Shown: positions 14,000 to 26,981, counted from the first letter of the stretch. The stretch is DNA of 64,000 nt from Plutella xylostella (GCF_932276165.1 NC_063992.1:8008001-8072000); one strand, 5' to 3'. Numbers and translations are program-made. Notes: generated from the sequence alone by a model not told the origin.

Positions 14000-14122
14000 G
14001 GGGGTCACTCTCTAAATCGATGAACGAACGAACAAGAATTGTCACGCAATCGGCACGCTTAATACAACGAGATAGAGCCGAGCTCTTGTTCGTTCGTTCG
14101 TTTGTTTTTGGTAGTGGCCCTC
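14000..14122 (+). repeat. GGGGGTCACTC MITE family, copy 3
   Basis: Begins GGGGGTCACTCTCTAA, contains CACGCAATCGGCACGCTTAA and ATACAACGAGATAGAG, and ends TAGTGGCCCTC. Flanked by CAG on both sides (13997-13999, 14123-14125). The second half differs from the other copies, carrying a GTTCGTTCGTTCG stretch that mirrors the left half, so this copy folds back on itself more strongly. Confidence 0.85.
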
Positions 14123-14691
14123 CAGACTCGTATTGAAAAAAGGGCTAAGCCAAAAAAGGTTTGTGATCTCTGACATGTCAAAAGTAGATAACTGTCAGAA
14201 TTCCGCCGAATAAAAGATCAAGGTATAGTCAATATTTTGCAGATTTTATTATTGTGCTTTTTTTAAGTGAAGTTTTATTTTGTAGCAGAACAATTTAAGC
14301 TAATCTTAGTTCTACAAGTTTTTATTTAACAAGACTCCTGTAGTAGAGTAGCTAATTGGGCAAGCAGTGCGCGAACCAAGTGCAAGTGTATGCAAATAAA
14401 TAAACAGAATTCCTACATGTAATTAGAGCTAAATATACATTTACATACATACATACACGTGTGGGACAGTGAGAAAGCGTGTAGCGAGGAGTGCCGTGTG
14501 CCGTGTAAATACTGCAGCTCTAATGGGAATGCAAATTCTATGCTACGCCTAATGCTATACAGAATATTTATGTCGACTGCGGAGTCAGTGGCGCGGGGTG
14601 AGGGGTGCGGTGTGAGGGGGGGGGGGGGTCACCTGATACTATTTCCGAGACCGAAATGCACTAAGTACCTACTACATACATACATAAATAC

Positions 14692-14790
14692 GACTGTAAT
14701 CCCCGAAGGGGTAGTCAGAAGTCAGAGGTGACTCGCAAGCGAGACACCCGCTTTTCGCTGTTGTGCATTTTGTACTCACGTGATAGGCCG
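14692..14790 (+). repeat. CCCCGAAGGGG-type dispersed repeat fragment
   Basis: TAATCCCCGAAGGGGTAGTC, AGAGGTGACTCGCAAGCGAG and ACACCCGCTTTTCGC, preceded by a TACATACATACATA stretch. It shares this order with 50492-50560. Confidence 0.65.
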
Positions 14791-15973
14791 CGAGCCACAA
14801 CGCCGTTTTTAAATGAGATGAGTTGGAACAAATGCACCAATTGCTATACTTTGTAAAATATAGCATGACCCGAGTCCGCGTTGTTCTATGGCATGAGCCC
14901 TGGCAGCTTCCATATACATTTGATTTGTCATTTGTTTATTTTGTAGGGAAAACCAACTTTGTTAAACTAGGCATAAGGGTCTGTCACTCGTGGGGCTCAT
15001 GTTATATTTTACTTAGGACGTTTACAAGTACTTAAAAATAACCCCTAATGATCATAGGTACAATGGTTTTTTTATAAGTCCACGATGAGTGTTCTAAGAT
15101 TAACAAACCCTAAACATGGGTACCGGTACCGGTTCGTAATGCTAAATAGCAATGAGTTAAGTAAATTAGTTCAGTGTTCACGTCTAAGTAATATCGTAGA
15201 AAATCAAATCTTGACATAAGACGTTGAGGTTCGGTTAGGTTCAGAAATGGAGCGGGAATATGTACGTACGTCACTGAATTATTTAATGTCTAATCTGGAA
15301 TTTGAGTTCTACAACTTATAGCGAGTTTGCCTACATTAATTATTATCACCTACAGTAATATACTTTCGGGTAAGTAGCTAAATATATGGAACAGCCAAGT
15401 AACCCACGGCAACTTAGAGATTTCAATGCCAAACCTATGTACAATATTCAGGGTGGCCAGGTCAATGTTACCAACATACTGAACAATTTTCAATTCCAAA
15501 CTGTCAACAATATCAAATTATATTTCAAGTTACCTAGTAAAAATATTGGAAATTAAGAAGTCAAAATTAGTAAACATAATCGACCTTAAACTTGTTAAAA
15601 TATGTACTTTATTTTGTTTGGTAAATTAAACGTTTCTTCACAAACAAAGCCAATTATTTTAATTGTAACAAATGCTTTCAGTTCGGCTCGGTTACGTTTA
15701 AATAGCAAAATAATCTGTTTTACACGAAAGTGTCGTCGGAAATAAATATACATTCGAGCCCGGACTGATCTGTCGATTTATCCGGATTTTCTAACTTGTT
15801 AATCAGGATTTCCGTGGCTGGACGGATTTCCAGGGTATCCATCTAATTCTGACAATATTACAAATTGAGCTGACTGAAGCATCAATTTCTATAGTAGGAT
15901 TATAGTTAAAAATGTGTTCATTTTCATTTAAAAATATATTTTTTTTATTCCGAAATGTACGTTGTTGTTTGAC

Positions 15974-16236
15974 GACCGAATGGCGTAGTGGTTAGTGACT
16001 TGACTACTGAGCCGATGGTCCCGGGTTCGATTCCCGGCTGGGGCAGATATTTGTTTAAAGACAGATATTTGTACTCGGGTCTTGGGTGTTGATATTTATA
16101 TTTAGTATCTATCTATCTATGTATTTGTGTAGATATATCAGTTGTCCGACACCCATAACACAGGTTCTGCCTAGCTTGGGGTCGGATGGCCGTGTGTGAG
16201 ATGTCCCCACATATTTATTTATTTATTTTATTTTTA
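15974..16236 (+). mobile_element. tRNA-derived SINE, TTTA-tail family
   Basis: The tRNA-like head is GACCGAATGGCGTAGTGG (A box TGGCGTAGTGG) with B box GGTTCGATTCC near 16024-16034. It is followed by a tRNA-unrelated body with TCGGGTCTTGGGTGTTG, TCCGACACCCATAACACAGG and CTAGCTTGGGGTCGGATGGC, and ends in an ATTTATTTATTT tail. The 5' and 3' ends of the head cannot form an acceptor stem, so this is a SINE and not a functional tRNA. No clear target duplication was found. Confidence 0.85.
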
Positions 16237-18902
16237 ATTATGCTCTGAAGTGTGAACCCTCTGAAAGTTTGTTTCAAAAAGATCAGCTGACACATTTTAG
16301 AAGTTACAGTCACAATTTCAATCAATTACACTATATTATAAACTATTTGTTACCAGCGAGCAGTTACTGTAGTCGAGTTTACAGGTTTATTTACAGCACC
16401 CTTGCGAAGCGCACACCTAGACTCGTAAAACCCAACATTTGCCTCATCGGAGCCTACAAGCAATCAGATATCTGCATCGTGGAGTATTTGTCAAACAGCG
16501 CCAGCCCCGAGCGGCGCCCGCGGCGACACACGAGCTAGTGCAGCCGTGCTGTCCACTCGGAAACACACCCTAATGCGTATGTAGCGACAAACACCGCTAA
16601 ACAAACACGAATTAAACTATGCACGTGATGTGCTATCTCCTGTTTTGTTGTGTAACTACATCGCATTTGAAACGTTATAATTTATTCCAGCTGCAAACTT
16701 TTTGGACACGTGATGAAAATACCTTCCGTACTCGTATGTAGCGCAGTAAAGTCGCACGTATTTGGTAAATCGAACGTTTTCTGTCGTAAAAAAGGTGTGG
16801 CGGTGCCGTGATAACAGCCTCCCGAGCCGCTGGGTGTATCTGCAGGCGCGTTTATCAGAAGTTTCTCATTTACGGCAGCCGGCGGCGGTCCCGGGCCCCG
16901 CGAGATTCAACACCGTAAATCTCTGCCGCAACTTCAGCGACAAAAATATCATTATGTAAATTTACATAGAAATAAAAACGCGCCGCTGCGTTGCAATCGA
17001 CTCCCACTTCTATTTTTCAGCAAGCGCTGGGCGGGGCTTGGCGCAGGGCTGCAACTATCGAATTTCCGCTTCGTTTAAATTCTGAAACGAAAGCTCTGTT
17101 ATGTATTGTTCTGCATTTCTACGTGCTGCCGTTGCAGCACAATGGTGTAAGGAAGACGAGAGCGTTTCACTGACTGGGACTGGCACGTAATAAAATCAAA
17201 TAATATTGTGTTAAAGCGTAGCTGAACATGGAAACAATAGGCGATGTATGACAGCGGCGCGGGGCGGCGGCGGCGGCGCGTTCGTTGGTTAATCCTCGTA
17301 AATTCGGCTCACCGCAAGCTGACACAAAGCAGAGCTCGCGGCTCGCTGTCAGGGCGCAGACGGCGCAACCCTATCGCACGCACAGAAGGGGTCGGTAGGA
17401 ATATGGTTTTTCTCATTTCCTCGCTCCTCCGCGGCCCTACTGAATTTTCTCTTGTACATTTATTTTACTCGTATTTGTATTCGTTTCCTGTAAGGCTATA
17501 TTTTTTGTGGGACGTTTCTATTCAGCGGCATCCGTCAGATCCGCCTCACGTGTGCCAGTGATCATTTATTCCGCCGGATTGTGTAATAAAGACTTGCCGT
17601 TTCGTTTCATGCTTTGTGGAGCATTCGTTAGGCGGTAATTGTTGTGTAAACAACATCCCGTCTGCACGTTCTGTTTAATTGTTTCTAATTTACTGAGTTT
17701 TGTTTGCAAATGAGGTTTTACTTCAGGGATTTGACTACACTACCCTTATGGCTTTGTTTCGCCTAATTATCATTATCATTATAATTGAAAATTTTAAATG
17801 GCATCTGCAGTATGTTTTTTTCGAGCTTTAAAATTCGAATGATTCTTCCGTACTCATTTATTTAATGGCTGTCATGAAAGCGATCATCGGCAGAAGGCGC
17901 GAGGAGGTTCCAAATCGCCGGCTACCCTCCGGGATCAGGCAGGTGCCTCCACAAGGCTGTAAAGCACGTGAAAATTCCACTTTATGGAGTACAAGTGTTC
18001 GCGAAAAGGCGGCGCCCCCCGGGAGCCAGCTCAGATTACGATTCGTATTTTATAAATGTCAAAGCTCGTGAAAGTCGAGAGGAAAAAGATTGTAGGGAAT
18101 AAATTATTACCCTTAGCACGGAGCGGCGGCGGCGGGAAGCGTTTATGGAATCATTTCAGTCGAGCAACTGTGAGCTGACTGCTGGCGTCTCGACCTACCT
18201 GTACCTACTGAGTGCTGAGATCAGTCTCGTCCTAGATAAAATATCTTTCAGGATTCTTGAGCGTTTTTTATGAGGTTACGAGTAGAATGGTAAATTTATG
18301 ACCCTTATAATATTTGATACTAGCTTTTCCACCTGAGCATCGCATCACCTTTCGTTTCCCGTGGAAATCAACTCTATTCATATTTTTAATAATGAAATCA
18401 TTCAAATCCTTGATTGGTTGAAAATGCTTTAAGCATTAATTCCACCCTTTGTACATCTATTTATATTTTGGCATTTGTGCCATAAATAATTAAATACCAT
18501 ATCTAATAATAAAAAAAACCATTTTAAATGGGTTTCGGAGTCCTGTTCAAAATAAACATACAAAAAAAATACAATGTATAATATTTTTAAAAATCCTGTC
18601 AAGTATTGGGTAGCTTATATAAGCTATACATACCACCGACGCATAAGTACCTCCTCATATCCATATTTACACCGCGTGTCGCGCATATACCAGTCGTTAT
18701 TCTAATAGACTCTCTCAGCGGGGGTTCAAGAGAACAAATCCATCTTGTTCATTGTTCCCTAAAAGCCTGACTGCGTAACTTCGACCCGCACGCAACAATG
18801 CCATGATCGGTCTAATGAAGAGTTTTGTACACAAAGGGACGGACAAACCCCAACTCTTTTATTAATACGCTATGTAATGGACTACGCGGCGATCCCGACT
18901 CA

Positions 18903-19006
18903 GGGGGTCACTCTAGAAGTCGAAAAATGACTCCATCTTATTGTATAAACGTGCCGATTGCACGGCAGCTCTCGTTCGTTCGTTTTTCTTCATTATAGAG
19001 TAACCC
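18903..19006 (-). repeat. GGGGGTCACTC MITE family, copy 4 (reverse, internally shortened)
   Basis: In reverse orientation: GGGGGTCACTCTAGAAG at the left, then AACGTGCCGATTGCACGGCA and CTCTCGTTCGTTCG, and ATAGAGTAACCC at the right. It is about 30 bp shorter than the full copies, lacking the GCGCAGCGGCGC part. TCA flanks both ends (18900-18902, 19007-19009). Confidence 0.8.
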
Positions 19007-22000
19007 TCAACTCTCTGCCATGAAGCATTACGACAATGTGCCGCAGCACCGAAAATTATCCCCGTCTCATTTCCCCCGTACCGAGCGAGCAGGACGGAAG
19101 ACCACATCCGACACATCCGGTTTCACAGTTTACTCGAGATATAAGGAAGGCTTAGCGCCGTATAAAACGTTGCCGCCACTGTTAGCAATTTTTCAGATAA
19201 AAAATTCAGAGGATGAATATACCACGCGTGTGTGCGAGAAATATGGTCCTCGGCGTTAGTTAGGCGCTGACTTATAGTGTAATTGTCTCTAGTGACTACG
19301 TGCTCATGGGAATAGCTCTCTGCCAGCTCAGAAATAGACTTAATAAAATCAGCTAGTACATACTACCTACATATGCAGATAGCAGTTATTTTTCACGATT
19401 TCAGGGTTGATACCATAAGAAAAAAAAAGTTTTTATTGTTAAAGTGACCTAGTACCGAAAATCACTGATAAATTTCCACCCCGTATAACTGTAAAAGTAG
19501 TTGCGCAAGAAAAGTGGCGTTTGTGTCGAATGTTCGGCGACACACGCGGGGCGGAAGGAAATCATGTTGTTAAAACTTTCTCTGTCAAGGAGCGTGTTGA
19601 GCAGCTCGCCTCAATGCAATCGGATAGTTCTATAAAAGGCTTTTCTATATTTATTGCCGTCATTTTACTCCAGACAATACTGGCACGAAGCCACGGCGCT
19701 GTGAAGAGAAAAAAAATTCCGTCTGCTTACAGATATAAAAGGTGTAAACGTAGCTCAGGCGGTACCTTGCCCGCTGCCTGGCGTGCCTTCATATTTCGTT
19801 CAGGACAATATCGCGGCTTGCACCGTAATAATAAGCTCATTGTTCAAATTCAAATTCCTTGTCAGATGCTTAGTAAATCGTATAAGTACTAAGGTAACTT
19901 CAGCAACTGTATACTCAAAGTAACTACTGAAGATTTATGGCTCGATGCACTCGTCGCAGGCACAACTGTCTACTGAAAGAATATTAAATTCAAACAAACA
20001 ATTGAATCCAGCATAACTGGAACTGTTTTGCCTCTACATTCGCCGCACCATGATAGATTACCAAAACAGTTAATTATTTCGAAAGAGTCCGAAATACTCC
20101 ATTCGGTAGTCACGCATCGCCATACGACGTGACGTTATCGCACTGTTAAAATATGTATTGTTCCCCATTTAAACTGACTGCGTCCTTTATATTTATTTGT
20201 CACGGGGACGACCCACAAAAAACAGTCGGCGAAACGTAATTATGAGCCAACGTGCATATAATTCAAATCACGCGCGTAAATAAAACGTTTCTAACGCCGT
20301 TTAGCGCCGTTAAAATGCAATGAATTATAAAATTACAGTTTATTGCGGCGAAAAGGTTCGAGCGCTTAAATGTTTTACGAGTATTAATTGTGAGTGCGCT
20401 AATTAAAGAACAAAAGGTGAACATAGTCACGCGACGCGAGTGTGTCTAAACTCTTTGTGTCCCCGTGACACCCGGTTTACGACCTCCACACTCGGGGCAG
20501 CCTCTGTTTAATTACAATGAATCAAATGGCTGTTCTAAACGTAATCAAAAAGTTGTACTCGTAAATGTAAGGACAGTAAAACCTCGGTAAAACAGACAAT
20601 TAAATTGATTAAAACATCTAAACTACACGGGATAGTTGTGACACAGCCGCTCACTTTACGGAGGCCGTAAAACCACGGCAGTTACTCAGCGAAACAATGA
20701 ACTCAACTCGATAGGCGAATTTCATGTCGCATTCGCATACTTGTGACGGAAAGGAGGAATGTAAAATCAAAAGGAATTTTGCAAGTTGTTTTATTTTCTT
20801 ACGAATAAAGGAATACTCGAGACGGCAAATTTCAAAACCGACGGATACAAGCGTCCGGGATTGTTTATGCTTCGAGGAATTTCCTATCAAATGTCACGGT
20901 ATGGCCTTTTCATTCGGATTGTTTTCAGCGTGCCCGTCAGCCCGTAAAATCAAGGGTACGATCATAGGGGAACATCCTTCGCAAAATCGAAGAAACTCTT
21001 TTATTAAAATATACGCCAAAGTTTACGTGGTAGCATTGTTAGCAGCGAGTGAGCGATTAGGGTCGGATTTATCAACGATGCTTATATGAATGTGGCACTA
21101 AAGGGCAATAATGGGCTGATGGCATAGCCGAAAGGTGGAGTTATCTAAACATTCCGGGTAGAAGAATGTTAATAGTTAGTAAGCACAATAAAGTATAGGG
21201 CGGGCGGCGGCTGCGGCGGCGGCGGTGGCGGCACGCGAGCCGTGGCACGCGAGGGCGGGGGCACGCGGCCACATGTCATGCCGCCGACTGTACCGAGTGA
21301 CACCCGCCCGGGACCTTGTGTCGCTGCACTTGTTAGCATTTCTACAAGTGCACTTCGCGATAACGCCCCCGCTCCGGCACGCGACGAGTTCACGAATAAT
21401 AACCCCCGATCTCACTGAAAGCGAGCGCTTCAGCGACTTTTCTACATCCGAATTACCCCATTTATGCCGCCGAACTATGCGCTCCGCGGATGATTTTCAC
21501 AACAACAATGACTTTTTACTACTTTTAAATGGTAACTATTTTTGCTATGCTTTAGCTCTTGATGTTTTTACATAAAAGTGAATGGCTGAAATACAAATTG
21601 GCCTACATTTTGGCGCCAAAACTATTAACAAAATAGCGGGCAGCGGCCGTCTCTGCCGTTATTGCTCGGTGGCGCCGCTTCTACTCTTTATTGGCATTAT
21701 ATAGTGGCCGTAAAGAGAATTTTCAATTTTAAGCCTCTCTAGGGGTGCTCTTACTTTGTCGGTATTAAAATAAAATATGGCGGCGTCGCCAGTCGTCACG
21801 TCGCGGGCATCCGTCACGACTCCCCCCGAGCCGATACGTATTGACGCGCGGCGAATTTTTGAAAAATGTAAAAAGGTCACTACGACACGTGCAATCCATT
21901 TATTTTTCACTTTCTTGCAGTTACCCTCGCGGCTGCGGCGAAGAAATTTAATTAAATAGTGCAGACCTGTCTGGCCCTCGCTTTTACGAATTTCAGTTAG

Positions 22001-22550
22001 CGCTGTATCTCGCTCCACCTGTCGTAAAATAGTTGCACTTCATATTTCACTCACGCTGCAGTTGTGAATAATAACTCAACTGCATACGAGGTTATAAATT
22101 AGGTGTTAGTTCTATTGTTGTTTCTTGTTCAGCAGCGTCAAGTTTTAGATTCATACTCCTCCAGGGACTCTATAATGTACCTAGATAAGTTTTATGAATT
22201 TAAAGTTCAAAGTTAGCTGCAGAGATATAGAATAACATGTATGTAAATAAACTGTTGTTTTACGCGTATAAGTATACAATCATAATCTCACTGGTAGCTA
22301 GATTATAGTAACGTACGAACGGACGTAAAAGTACAAATCGATTGTTTTATTAAATTACCAGTATTGGCTTATTATCTATAGCACATGCTGAGCTGGCCTT
22401 TTTGACGCTCTGGACAGCAACATATTGATATAATATATGTTTATGTTTCTTTTGTATATCCTGAGTTCAATGCCTTCTGGTTTTCAGTGTGTTAAATAAA
22501 TGTACTACTCTTAAATCTTTTATCTAAAACCCCTTCCTCCATTGTTACAG

Positions 22551-22722
22551 GCTGTCCCAGAAATGCTCGAGCTCCCCGCACCGGGAGCGGCGGCGGCGCG
22601 CGGCGGAGGACGACAGCGCGCCGCCGGCCGGGTTCTGTGCCGCGCTGCAGCGGGCGCAGCCGCCGCCGCCGCCCGCGCTGCTGCGCCGGCTCGGGGTCAA
22701 GGAACCCACGGGGGTTGGCAAG
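22551..22722 (+). CDS. Kif26: Kif26 exon 2 (N-terminal Pro/Arg-rich linker before the motor, residues 19-76)
   Basis: The acceptor follows a pyrimidine-rich run (CCCCTTCCTCCATTGTTACAG) and the donor is AAG|GTTAGT. In the frame set by exon 3 this 172-nt exon reads LSQKCSSSPHRERRRR, an acidic spacer, then AGFCAALQRAQPPPPPALL and RRLGVKEPTGVGK. The last segment runs directly into the motor's first strand in exon 3, as the short 'GLGKVKVMLR' run does in vertebrate KIF26 (recalled). The exon is very GC-rich against the surrounding AT-rich intron. Other frames across it are also open, including an alanine-rich one, but only this frame joins the motor. It holds an RERRRR basic cluster and a run of five prolines, both plausible interaction segments. 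Confidence 0.85.
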
Positions 22723-22823
22723 GTTAGTACCTAACTATGCTTTTTTTCACTAAATAGGTCTTGTAAAAGTGGTGTACAGTCGGTTGGGGAATCGGCCGAT
22801 GACGTATGTATTATATAAATGTA

Positions 22824-23199
22824 ATAATGTCCTCCTAGCCGAATTTCGACCACGGCGGCCAATCTCAATTGAGATCAGCCATCTACGCAGGAGTAGATTA
22901 TAGTGCCCAAGTGTGTGCGCAGTACACAGGAGCACTCTCTGTTCCATCACTCTCATAACCCAATGGGACGGATTGACCGACACGACTGGAGAGAGCTAGG
23001 CGCAGGACCGACTGCTTTACATGCCCATCCGACAGCATGGATCGTTTCACTGTTTCGGACATCAGGTGATCAGTCTTCTATGTCCTAACCAAACTTGGAA
23101 CCACAATTTAGAAACACAAATTGATGGTCCCACCCGGGAATCGAACCCGGGACCTCTGGGTCATGAAGCGAAGCTTCTACAACTAGACCACAGAGGCAG
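22824..23199 (-). mobile_element. tRNA-derived SINE (reverse) with perfect 13-bp target duplication
   Basis: On the minus strand the head CTGCCTCTGTGGTCTAGTTG and B box GGTTCGATTCC are intact, followed by a ~300-bp unrelated body. The element is bracketed by an exact 13-bp direct repeat, TTATATAAATGTA, at 22811-22823 and 23200-23212. That fixes both boundaries and points to a fairly recent retrotransposition about 100 bp downstream of the exon 2 donor. Confidence 0.92.
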
Positions 23200-23899
23200 T
23201 TATATAAATGTATTATGTAACTATACGAATCACTTGAAACCTACCCGGCTGCGGATACAGTATAAACCTACAAGCTTGCACGATTTGTTGGAATCGGCGC
23301 TATAATTTTATTAAGGTCGTAATTCACAATTTTTTTATAGATACCATTAATAATTAAAATATGATAATAATGAAACGAATTCCACTGACTTAAAATCACC
23401 ATCAATAACGAAACATCCAAATGGTGTGCTCGTTAAGGTAAAATTACATTCAATTTCTAAACAAAACAACAGACGATACGATACGATCTTAGACTTCAAG
23501 CAAAAACTACTTTAAAAGGCACAAATTGAGTACAATTTTCTTAATAACCTTGAGAGGGTCGCTGCCATGATTTAAGAGGACGCTTAGCGCTGGACGCCCT
23601 CTAATTGGTTGCTTTAATGAGACAGCTGATTATCTCTTCGTAATGAACTACGGCTCATTATTCTAAGGACCAATAGGCACTAAGTTCCCTCACTTAGATA
23701 CTAGGTTGATACCGTTTATTTACAGTCAGATGAAAACTGAGCTTTCATGTAACAAAAATTGTTAGTGATAGAATTTTCTTTAAAAACAAATACTCGTTAA
23801 GATATCCAGACGAATATGATAAATCGCATATTAAATGCATGATTTATCACGGAACCCAAAATTAACACCTAGTCAAAAACATGTATCATCGATTGTCAT

Positions 23900-23963
23900 A
23901 CGTAAAATAAACATACAGACGAATGGAAAACCTTTTCCTTTTTCGAAGTCAGTTAAAAAATAA
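23900..23963 (+). repeat. Repeat tail (TTCGAAGTCAGTTAAAAA) abutting duplication copy A
   Basis: AGACGAATGGAAAACC followed by CCTTTTTCGAAGTCAGTTAA is the end of a common lepidopteran repeat in my recollection. It ends exactly where the similarity between the two duplication copies begins. Confidence 0.55.
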
Positions 23964-26902
23964 TAATTACTTCAACAGTACCTACGTTTATAAGCTGCCA
24001 AGTAAGAAAGTAAAAGCTTCCGTTTTACCTTAAACTTGAATCAGCAAGCTGTCAGCACGAGCCCGGCGCTGGTTTGAATATTCCTCGCGGCGGCGGCACG
24101 TGAGCTGCCTGGCGGACCGCTAATGTCATCAGACGCAGCTGAGGAGTCCACGACGAGCTGCACGTAGCTATAGAGGAGGTACAGTACCCGTCTTAGCGGA
24201 TATGTGAGATTGAGAAGAAAAATTTGTTGATATACCTAATATGTGAAAAACTGGATGGCATGATTTTAGGTTTATTTAAGTAACCTTGAAAAGCTAAATT
24301 GAGCTAATTTTCTAACGGTCTGTCTTCTGTTACTGAAGATGATCATTTTACACAGGTATATTCTTACAGAAGACAATATTTTACAATATTTATGGTTAAA
24401 AATGCATATTTTTCTTACTTTATTTTCAAATGTTGTGATTTACCTCGTAATAAGGACGCGTTAGTTGCTTTCCCTTATACTCGCTCTCACATCCTTTATC
24501 CATAGGTACAGCAGTCGCGTACCTCCTCTATAGCCTCTGTATCCTAAACCAGACTGGTGTCCAGACTAAGGTTAAGTGGGCACGTCGGGAACTAATAATA
24601 CAAACGTCTGACAAAGCTGCTGGCTGCACCAAGGTACCTGACGGAAATTAAATATAAAGTCTAGGTACTATTGATTTGGAAGACTGATAGTCTGGGAATT
24701 ATTGTAGAGTCGTTTTGTAGTCTCAGTAACTGTAGGTATGACTAGACGTAGAAGACAGGCTGTGAAAATCATAAAATAATATTGTGTTCGTTACAAAATA
24801 TTACAAGAACATTCGTTATTCACATAAAAAAACGAAAGAGCATACTTTTTTTCTCTAAAAGCTAATTAATTTTGCAATTTTCTCCCTACTAGTATCTTAG
24901 TTAATTTTTCATTTTAATACTGGTAAGCATAACATGCAATTTTCTAGCAACACTGGCATTAGTTCATTAGCACGCTACGCTGGATGAAGAAATGCATGTT
25001 TAGCCTCGACGTAAAAAGGTGTATTATACTACTACTGGTAACATGATTCTCCCATTCAATTTATTCCCGAGTCCGTGGGATTTAAAGAAAACAGATAATA
25101 TTTGCATATGACTTTAGATGTTATTTACATAAATACCTACATAAATGTTAAATGTGGTCTACTAGAGTCTAACATAAGCTCCCGAACGGTGGACTTCATA
25201 CGGGATTACAAACGTGCGAGCTATAAATCTGATGCTGTATGTATGTACATATATTTATCAGAATCAGCAGTAAGCCTTGAAGCTTCATAACTTACAATTC
25301 TATAACATTATATCATGTACTGTGTGCTCGTATAGTATCATATCATATCATAAAATTAAATTTTAAATTACTTATTGTTAATTCAAGTGCTCACACCGGG
25401 TAATCGGTTTCATTAGTAAACATGACGTATTGACTCGGTACTTAGCGAAATTAAATTTGACATCATTCACCCACCGCACGCCCGGTGCATTATTAAACTT
25501 ACTTACTTGATAAATAATATAATTACTCGCTGCAAAATAATACATTCACATTCAAACATATTCGTTTCCGCCCGCATGCATACGGATACCGCTACATCAA
25601 CGCATTTTTCAGTTACAGTAAAACCCTTTTCAGTCACATTTCAGTATTAATCTTTCAACTTACATTGAATATTTATATGTAGGAAATGAGCGGGATACCT
25701 ATCGGTATACCGCCATCGATTTCCGATTACAGAGTTTAATTCTAGCTAGATACGAGTAGCTTAAAATTATCATATTCGCTTAACACTATTTACCCCGCTT
25801 GTACAAGATTAAGTACATTCGCGTAGAATGTCGTTACAATTTGCATTTCACATAATACTTAGTCGGTACTTCCTAAGATAACTGCGGAATGGCAGTCGTA
25901 GGCGGTGGCAAAAACTGTTGGCAGCGCACTATTGTGGCGTAGTGTTGGCCCCAAGTGCGCTTAGACTGCTGAGGTTGAAGTAGCTTTTGGCTAATAAGGT
26001 TTTAAGGCCGAGATTGCGGATTGCGGCAGGTCTGCCCGGGCCGGAGGCTACTAGCGTGGATTACTTCAAGATAACGTGTACGGCACGTCGTTGTTTTTTG
26101 CATCAGCGTCGTTTGTTCCTAGTTTTACTAGGTTAAAGTGGGAATTAACGGGTAAATTTACGCTCGAGATTATTTTCACTCGGTATTTATTTGTTGCTGT
26201 TGGGTTTTTCTGTTCCACTTTTCGATGCATTCTTTTCCGTCGCCCTTTTTATAACATCACATACGGGTTCAACTATTCCGTGTAGATAAACATTTCGGCA
26301 GATGAATTTTCTAGATGCCTAAGTAGGTACCTACTTATTATTATTTTCCTCCGTGGTTCCTAATTCCCATTTTGTTATTATTTAATGGTACTTTCATATC
26401 GAATCACGAAAATAAACTACCTTATACTGTCGACCTAAGAAATAGTTCTGTCCCATAAAAATGAAGCTGTCAAATCAGATGTACCCCTGGGAAGCTACTT
26501 GAAGTTGGGAGTACGATAAATAAAAAACACACCACAAAAACAAACGTGTCGGAAAATGTTCAGTAATCCCATGTCAAAACAATCTCCTGCTTTATTAGAG
26601 CCTAATGCTATTGCCCAGTGGAGTGCCCCAAAAGTGGACTTTAGTGGTGTAACAGCCACTATCGATAAAAAATATTTACATCCATATATTTATGTTATAA
26701 GGGGTGCATGGTCCAAACATGGATAGGTGTGAAAAAAAGGTGAAGCCTTTGCCCAGCATAGCGAAAACAAATAGGCGAAATGTTACATTTGTGCAATATA
26801 GTATTAAATAAAAATACTTATGTCATACTTAGAGAATGCAGTCTCTCTGACTACTACTAACATTGTATTCACCACGAATCTAACTAAACATCTATAATTA
26901 CC
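23964..26902 (+). repeat. Direct segmental duplication in intron 2, copy A (2.94 kb)
   Basis: Begins TAATTACTTCAACAGTACC and ends near CTATAATTACC. It matches 27354-30355 in the same orientation. Blocks 23964-24159, 24537-24684, 25755-26027 and about 26513-26668 are base-for-base identical to copy B, while the stretches between (for example 24160-24480) contain many substitutions and indels. It contains CACGTG and CAGCTG E-boxes near 24098 and 24137. The open frame 26076-26285 inside is probably incidental. Confidence 0.93.
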
Positions 26903-26981
26903 ATGAAACACTTAAGTAGTACCTACACGCACCTACACGCGGTGTGGTCGGGCGTATATTTTGTATTGACAATGAATAATC

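Larger units (their letters stand above)
13019..14230. repeat. Possible old DNA transposon bounded by inverted ends (1.2 kb)
   Basis: CCTATACCTGGATCTT with CGACGGAATTCTGACATTT (13019-13058) is roughly 90 percent complementary to TGTCAGAATTCCGCCGAA and AGATCAAGGTATAG (14192-14228). Between them lie a SINE (13451) and a MITE copy (14000), which would be later insertions. No transposase frame and no clear target duplication were found. Confidence 0.45.
647..22550 (+). other. Kif26 intron 1 (21.9 kb)
   Basis: The donor is GAG|GTAAGT and the acceptor TTGTTACAG|G. The intron is mostly AT-rich and holds four members of the CTG/CAG-target MITE family (3567, 11476, 14000, 18903), two tRNA-derived SINEs (13451 and 15974) and several short dispersed-repeat fragments. 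From about 16.5 to 22.0 kb there are GC-richer islands with CG repeats (near 17244-17400, 17865-18070, 21196-21480 and 21777-21860). These do not encode recognisable proteins and could be regulatory or an alternative promoter. I recognise no gene in either strand; the ORFs of 60-123 codons look like chance frames. Confidence 0.6.

Noticed and set aside
21777..21959. 60-codon ORF with a good start context (ATGGCGGCG), possible alternative first exon
   Set aside because: The nearest donor-like site (AAG|GTCACT) is weak and ends in phase 0, while exon 2 needs two preceding bases. No support for splicing.
22542..22727. Alanine-rich 61-codon frame across exon 2
   Set aside because: It is the wrong frame of exon 2. 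Only the frame reading RRLGVKEPTGVGK joins the motor domain in exon 3.
26076..26285. 69-codon frame present in both duplication copies (also 29589-29798)
   Set aside because: It begins at GTG, has no motif, and the copies differ by 4 non-synonymous and 3 synonymous changes, showing no protein-level constraint.
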